Below are positions 6,958 to 9,711 of a stretch of DNA of 9,711 nucleotides, piece after piece; within the stretch, counting starts at the first letter, position 1, and each line of letters begins with the position of its first letter. The notes under the pieces are model-generated. The model was not told the origin of the DNA. It did not search any database and saw only the letters and a list, made by a program, of their open reading frames with translations. Location: assembly GCA_945931735.1 (NCBI GenBank), contig CAMEPN010000033.1, positions 1-9,711 on the forward strand. The letters are read 5' to 3'. The DNA comes from an uncultured Clostridia bacterium. Its GTDB lineage: Bacteria > Bacillota > Clostridia > Oscillospirales > Ruminococcaceae. Made by a program: the position numbers and the translations under genes.

Positions 6958-7143
6958 ATGAAAGTTAATATCGACCGCGAAGGCTGCATCCGCTGCGCTC
7001 TTTGCGCGGAGGTCTGCCCCGAGGTGTTCCGCATGGCGGACGACGGACGTTCTGAAACATACAAAAGCCCCGACGGGTTTGAAAATCAGGTCAGGGACGC
7101 AGCGATCGGCTGCCCCGTGAACGTTATCCATATCGAGGAATAG
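6958..7143 (+). CDS. Small single-cluster [4Fe-4S] ferredoxin
   Basis: This is a 61-residue acidic ferredoxin. CIRCALCAEVCP places cysteines at 10, 13, 16 and 20, and a distal GCP places Cys52. This resembles the roughly 60-residue monocluster ferredoxins such as that of Thermotoga maritima, in which the CxxCxxC cysteines and the distal Cys-Pro bind one [4Fe-4S] cluster, while Cys20 is available for a disulfide. The usual disulfide partner around position 43 is absent here, leaving Cys20 unpaired. The second full CxxCxxC motif of 2[4Fe-4S] ferredoxins is missing, so one cluster is expected. It is the last gene of the flavoprotein transcription unit and is the likely electron partner of that protein. 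The start is chosen from the ribosome site at 6945-6950. Confidence 0.9.
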   Translation: MKVNIDREGCIRCALCAEVCPEVFRMADDGRSETYKSPDGFENQVRDAAIGCPVNVIHIEE

Positions 7144-7170
7144 CCCCAAACGCACGAGCAATAACACTCC

Positions 7171-7205
7171 AAACGCACAGACATTTATCCGCCTGTGCGT
7201 TTTTT
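7171..7205 (+). terminator. Intrinsic terminator of the flavoprotein-ferredoxin unit
   Basis: AACGCACAG (7172-7180) pairs perfectly with CTGTGCGTT (7193-7201), extended by one A:T pair, around a 12-base loop, and is followed by a T run to 7205. The run overlaps the stop codon of azlD, which comes from the opposite strand. In the minus direction the stem is followed by TTTGGAG, a poorer tail, so it may only partly terminate the azlCD transcript. Confidence 0.9.
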
Positions 7206-7533
7206 ATTTGAAAACAAAATTCACCAATAGGATATAAACCGCCGTCCCCGCGCCGATAGACAGCAGCATATTCCGCCGCCACAAATGCAGCGCGGCTATC
7301 ACAACCAGCGAGATAAGCTCGGGCAGACCGTGCGCGCCCGCAAGCACATTCACGTCCTTAAAGCAGTAAATGACCAGCAGCCCGAGCGCCGCGCCCGGAA
7401 GCGCTTTCCCAAGATATCCGACATACTTCGGGACGGGCTTTCCCGAGGGAAAAACGATAAACGGCAGGAACCTTGTAAGCATTGTTCCCAAAACGCACAT
7501 TGCAATGGTTATAATCATCTGTAACTGCGTCAC
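7204..7533 (-). CDS. azlD: AzlD-type branched-chain amino acid exporter, small subunit
   Basis: From the GTG start the product is 109 residues with about four membrane segments (5-17, 43-57, 70-84, 89-105). The early TRFLPF motif (20-25) and the overall size are typical of AzlD (PF05437), the small partner of AzlC. Together they form an exporter of branched-chain amino acids (BrnFE in Corynebacterium; azaleucine resistance in Bacillus). The frame is open upstream to 7665, but that part lies entirely inside azlC. The GTG overlaps the azlC stop as GTGA (7530-7533), and AAGGAGG lies seven bases before it, so translational coupling to azlC is clear. The stop overlaps the T run of the convergent ferredoxin terminator. 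Confidence 0.93.
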   Translation of the reverse strand: MTQLQMIITIAMCVLGTMLTRFLPFIVFPSGKPVPKYVGYLGKALPGAALGLLVIYCFKDVNVLAGAHGLPELISLVVIAALHLWRRNMLLSIGAGTAVYILLVNFVFK

Positions 7534-8267
7534 GGCTGCCCCTCCTTTTTCGCGGGGACAGCGTCTGCCGCCTTTTCTATCGGCTTTCTGAACACTGTCA
7601 GTATCAGAAGCATTACCGCCATCGACGGGATAATAAAGCTCCCGCTGCCGAAAATGAGCAGGCACAGCAGCGATACGCCAAGCCCGATAAGAGAGCTGAA
7701 ATGCTGCTTTTCCTTGAGCCAGTTGTCGAGGAAAATTACCACCATAAGCGCGGTCATCACGAAATCCAGCCCCGGGATATCAAAGGTGATAAACGACCCC
7801 GCGAGCGAGCCGAGCGCCGCTCCGCTTATCCAGTATATCTGATCTAACAGCGTGACCCAGAAATAGAACCACCCGCGGTCGACCCCCTCGGGCGGCTCTG
7901 CGGTGCAGTTTATCGAGAAGCTCTCGTCGCACATTCCGAAGATGAGATACCACCGCTTTTTGCCCGCCGCGCGGTATTTTTCCAGCATGGATATCCCGTA
8001 GAATAAATGCCGCGCGTTCACCATTATCGTCATGACCAGCGCGTTTATCGGGTCGAAGATCCCGCTCGTCAGCATATCCACCGCGACAAACTCAAGCGAC
8101 CCCGCGAATATCACCGCCGCCATAAGAATGGGATACGCCGCCGCCAGCCCCTCTGTCCGCGCGTATATCCCGTATGCCGCTCCCAAAAACAAGAACCCCG
8201 CCATTATGGGCAGGGTATAGGGAAACGCCGCCTTTAGAGCGGTTTTTATTTCCGAATTATTTTTCAT
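7530..8267 (-). CDS. azlC: AzlC family branched-chain amino acid exporter, large subunit
   Basis: This 245-residue membrane protein has the AzlC (PF03591) signatures: an N-terminal [19 protein letters not shown] segment (11-29), FAGSLEF (54-60), [11 protein letters not shown] (84-94), CDESFSI (113-119) and a C-terminal pair of hydrophobic helices (192-208, 210-225). With AzlD it exports branched-chain amino acids or related compounds across the cytoplasmic membrane, guarding against their build-up from peptide uptake. An AAGGG ribosome site stands seven bases before the ATG. The 39-base gap to the upstream whiA gene holds no terminator, so co-transcription with whiA is likely. The end overlaps azlD by four bases. 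Substrate assignment follows the family; the exact amino acids are not known. Confidence 0.93.
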   Translation of the reverse strand: MKNNSEIKTALKAAFPYTLPIMAGFLFLGAAYGIYARTEGLAAAYPILMAAVIFAGSLEFVAVDMLTSGIFDPINALVMTIMVNARHLFYGISMLEKYRAAGKKRWYLIFGMCDESFSINCTAEPPEGVDRGWFYFWVTLLDQIYWISGAALGSLAGSFITFDIPGLDFVMTALMVVIFLDNWLKEKQHFSSLIGLGVSLLCLLIFGSGSFIIPSMAVMLLILTVFRKPIEKAADAVPAKKEGQP

Positions 8268-8306
8268 TGTCTTGCCCTTAGTAGTTCTTTTCTTTTTTAT
8301 CTGTGA

Positions 8307-9206
8307 TTATTTCTGCTCTCCGCGCCGTATCCCGTCGGCAATGGCGGAAAGCCTTTTCAGACGATGATTCAGCCCGCTGCGGCTTATCGGCTTTTCAAAA
8401 AGGCGGCAAAGCTCGCTGAGGGAGCTTTCGCGGTTGTCCAGACGAAGCAGCGCCGTTTCACGCAGGTCGGGCGAAAGCCTGTCCGCGCCGAGCGTTTTTA
8501 TGATAAGCTCGATGTCGCGGCAGCTTTTGTCGGAAGCCGCGACGGTCTTGTCAAGATTTGCGCTGTCGCAGTTCACCGTGCGGTTCGCGCGGTTGCGCAG
8601 ATCCTTTTCTATTTTTATCTGCATTATCTCCAGCGAACGCAGCCCCGCGCCTATATAGGTCAGAAAGTCCTCGATAAGCTCGCTCTCCTTCGCATATAGC
8701 ACCGCGCTCCCGCGCCGACGAGTCATCTTAACCGACATGCCGTGCTCGCGGATAAAGCTGTGGAGCTGCTCTGCGCGGCGGCTGTCGGGTAGGACAAGCT
8801 CGAGGTGGTATTCCTTGTTCGGGTCTGTGACCGAGCCGCAGGAAACGAACACCCCGCGCAGAAACGCGCCGCTCTCCTCGTCGTTTCCCGAAACTACCGA
8901 CGGGTTTATCTCCGACATATCGCCGAAGCGCTCCGCAACACGTTCCGCCCCGCTTTTTATCGAAAAGGTATAAAGCGAGCCGCCGTTTCTCACAAGGCGC
9001 GTCGTTTCGTGCCTTGTTTCAGGGAAAACCTCCTCCGCAAGAGTGCGCGCCGCCGCGACGAGGTCTGCGTTTTCCGTCTGGACGACCGATCTGCCGTCGG
9101 AAGTACGCCCCGCGAAAAGCATTCCGTAGAACATCGCCGCCATCTCTCCGCTGCTCATATCCCTTACGGAGCAAAGCTCCTTTTTTATTTCAGATGAAAA
9201 TGACAC
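8307..9206 (-). CDS. whiA: WhiA, DNA-binding regulator of cell division/sporulation
   Basis: The product is 299 residues, the usual length for WhiA. Its start MSFSSEIKKELC is typical, and GAFLRGVFVSCGSVTDP (113-129) is the degenerate LAGLIDADG homing-endonuclease-like core. NRTVNCDSANLDKTV (208-222) is a family hallmark, and the helix-turn-helix is near 262-286 (SLSELCRLFEKPISRSGLN). WhiA controls sporulation-septation genes in Streptomyces and affects chromosome segregation and division in Firmicutes. The GTG at 9206 is chosen over an in-frame GTG at 9215: it gives the family N-terminus and has AAGGCGG eight bases upstream, whereas that site would be too close to 9215. The rapZ gene lies upstream on the same strand, the classic neighbourhood, but yvcK, normally between them, is absent here. 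azlC and azlD follow downstream. Confidence 0.95.
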   Translation of the reverse strand: MSFSSEIKKELCSVRDMSSGEMAAMFYGMLFAGRTSDGRSVVQTENADLVAAARTLAEEVFPETRHETTRLVRNGGSLYTFSIKSGAERVAERFGDMSEINPSVVSGNDEESGAFLRGVFVSCGSVTDPNKEYHLELVLPDSRRAEQLHSFIREHGMSVKMTRRRGSAVLYAKESELIEDFLTYIGAGLRSLEIMQIKIEKDLRNRANRTVNCDSANLDKTVAASDKSCRDIELIIKTLGADRLSPDLRETALLRLDNRESSLSELCRLFEKPISRSGLNHRLKRLSAIADGIRRGEQK

Positions 9207-9292
9207 GGAACACACCGCCTTTCCCGCCGCAGAGCTTTTGTTTCAACAGAAAGCCGCAGAGCTTTTGTTTCAACAGAAAGCCGCAGCGCCAT
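9185..9292 (-). CDS. Possible small ORF over the repeat (35 aa), unproven
   Basis: On the minus strand an ATG at 9292 opens a 35-codon frame that runs through the tandem repeat and ends at 9185, overlapping the first 22 bases of whiA in another frame. The repeat gives a nine-residue period (ALRLSVETK twice), followed by a Cys- and His-containing tail. A GGAGG lies 12 bases before the ATG, longer than ideal. Since 27 is a multiple of three, copy-number change would keep the frame. It could be a leader peptide for whiA, but a chance frame over a DNA or RNA repeat is more likely. Confidence 0.15.
   Translation of the reverse strand: MALRLSVETKALRLSVETKALRRERRCVPCHFHLK
9226..9286. repeat. Tandem 27-bp repeat (two copies plus 7 bases) between rapZ and whiA
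   Basis: The unit runs 9226-9252 and is repeated identically at 9253-9279, followed by seven bases of a third copy (9280-9286). On the plus strand each unit begins GCCGCAGAGC and ends CAACAGAAA. Each copy contains a small imperfect hairpin, CTTT-TGT with ACA-G-AAAG around TTCA. The repeat lies in the untranslated gap just upstream of the whiA ribosome site. The perfect identity of the two copies suggests recent duplication. Confidence 0.92.
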
Positions 9293-9319
9293 TGCAGTAA
9301 GGCTCCTCCGCATTGGAGG

Positions 9320-9711
9320 TCAGTTTTTGTCGATATCCCTGTGCAGCGTTCTGACGTTGCATTCCTTTTCGGCAAGATAGTCCGCCATTCTCTGCGCAAA
9401 GGTAATGCTCCTGTGCTTTCCGCCCGTGCAGCCGAACGCGATGACAAGGCGGCTTTTTCCCTCGCTGAGATAGCACGGGATAAGGAAGTCGATAAGGTCG
9501 CGCAGCTTTGCCTCCAGCGTCTGCGACTGCTCGAAGCCCATTACATAATCGCGCACCTCTTTGTCCAGCCCCGTTTTCTTTTTCAGCTCGGGTATGTAGA
9601 ACGGATTTGGCAGGCAGCGCACGTCGAACACAAGATCCGCCTCGCCCGGGACGCCGTATTTGAAGCCGAAGCTCATGCAGCTGACTATCATGCGGTCGGT
9701 AGGCTTGTCCA
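9320..9711 (-). CDS. rapZ: RapZ, C-terminal part (5' truncated by the window edge)
   Basis: The frame is open to the window edge, so the gene starts beyond 9711 and its Walker A ATPase half is not visible. The visible 130 residues are the conserved C-terminal domain of RapZ/YvcJ. SFGFKYGVP, DLVFDVRCLPNPF, TGLDKEVRDYV, IAFGCTGGKHRSI and a final LHRDIDKN all match the family, with the GCTGGKHRS loop the diagnostic motif. RapZ is a nucleotide-binding protein. In E. coli it delivers the small RNA GlmZ to RNase E to control glucosamine-6-phosphate supply; in Firmicutes it is linked to cell-wall metabolism and competence. An internal ATG at 9691 is not the start, since RapZ residues continue upstream of it. 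It lies directly upstream of whiA on the same strand. Confidence 0.95.
   Translation of the reverse strand, partial: DKPTDRMIVSCMSFGFKYGVPGEADLVFDVRCLPNPFYIPELKKKTGLDKEVRDYVMGFEQSQTLEAKLRDLIDFLIPCYLSEGKSRLVIAFGCTGGKHRSITFAQRMADYLAEKECNVRTLHRDIDKN

Noticed and set aside
6067..7167. A 366-codon open frame on the minus strand
   Set aside because: It runs antisense through the flavoprotein and ferredoxin genes and into the transporter start, has no ribosome site or family features, and reflects GC-rich codon use on the opposite strand.
7534..7665. Longer AzlD reading frame
   Set aside because: The extra residues lie wholly inside azlC and are not hydrophobic or AzlD-like; the GTG at 7533 with AAGGAGG fits the family.
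9226..9286. Possible CRISPR repeat
   Set aside because: The two 27-bp units are directly joined with no spacer between them, and no cas gene is present.
9190..9447. An 85-codon minus-strand frame with CGFLLKQKL repeated
   Set aside because: It overlaps the end of rapZ in another frame, lacks a good ribosome site, and its repeat is just a second reading of the 27-bp DNA repeat.

Overview
The window looks like chromosomal DNA from a moderately GC-rich Gram-positive anaerobe of the class Clostridia, probably a gut Oscillospiraceae/Ruminococcaceae relative. This is inferred from whiA and rapZ being present, strong AGGAGG-type ribosome binding sites with several GTG starts, TTGACA/TATAAT-like promoters, and a fermentative gene set (lactaldehyde reductase, iron-sulfur flavoprotein, ferredoxin). 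No mobile element, tRNA, rRNA or CRISPR array is visible.

Layout. (1) Positions 1-2814, plus strand: the end of what is probably a cell-surface polysaccharide cluster. It holds a 5'-truncated two-domain protein (polysaccharide pyruvyl transferase fused to an F420-hydrogenase-beta/FrhB-like domain), then a flippase-like membrane protein of the LPG-synthase transmembrane family. (2) Positions 2829-5152, minus strand: one clear promoter drives a soluble chemoreceptor with a PocR sensory domain and then fucO (lactaldehyde/1,2-propanediol oxidoreductase), closed by a strong terminator. (3) Positions 5187-6154, minus strand: a single EamA/DMT transporter. (4) Positions 6205-7205, plus strand, divergent from EamA: an iron-sulfur flavoprotein and a small single-cluster ferredoxin, with promoter and terminator. 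(5) Positions 7204-9711, minus strand: the end of rapZ, then whiA, azlC and azlD in apparent operon order. The rapZ-whiA gap holds two tandem copies of a 27-bp repeat.

How the parts may work together. FucO reduces L-lactaldehyde from fucose or rhamnose to 1,2-propanediol. PocR domains are thought to sense small compounds of this kind, so the chemoreceptor-fucO pair is the most coherent candidate for an uncharacterised small system: behaviour coupled to a fermentation product. The flavoprotein and ferredoxin form a plausible electron-transfer pair. AzlC and AzlD form a two-subunit branched-chain amino acid exporter, here placed behind the cell-division/sporulation regulator gene whiA. The other points of interest are the transferase-FrhB fusion, which lacks the usual ferredoxin motif in the visible part, and possible RNA structures near the ferredoxin start and the rapZ end.
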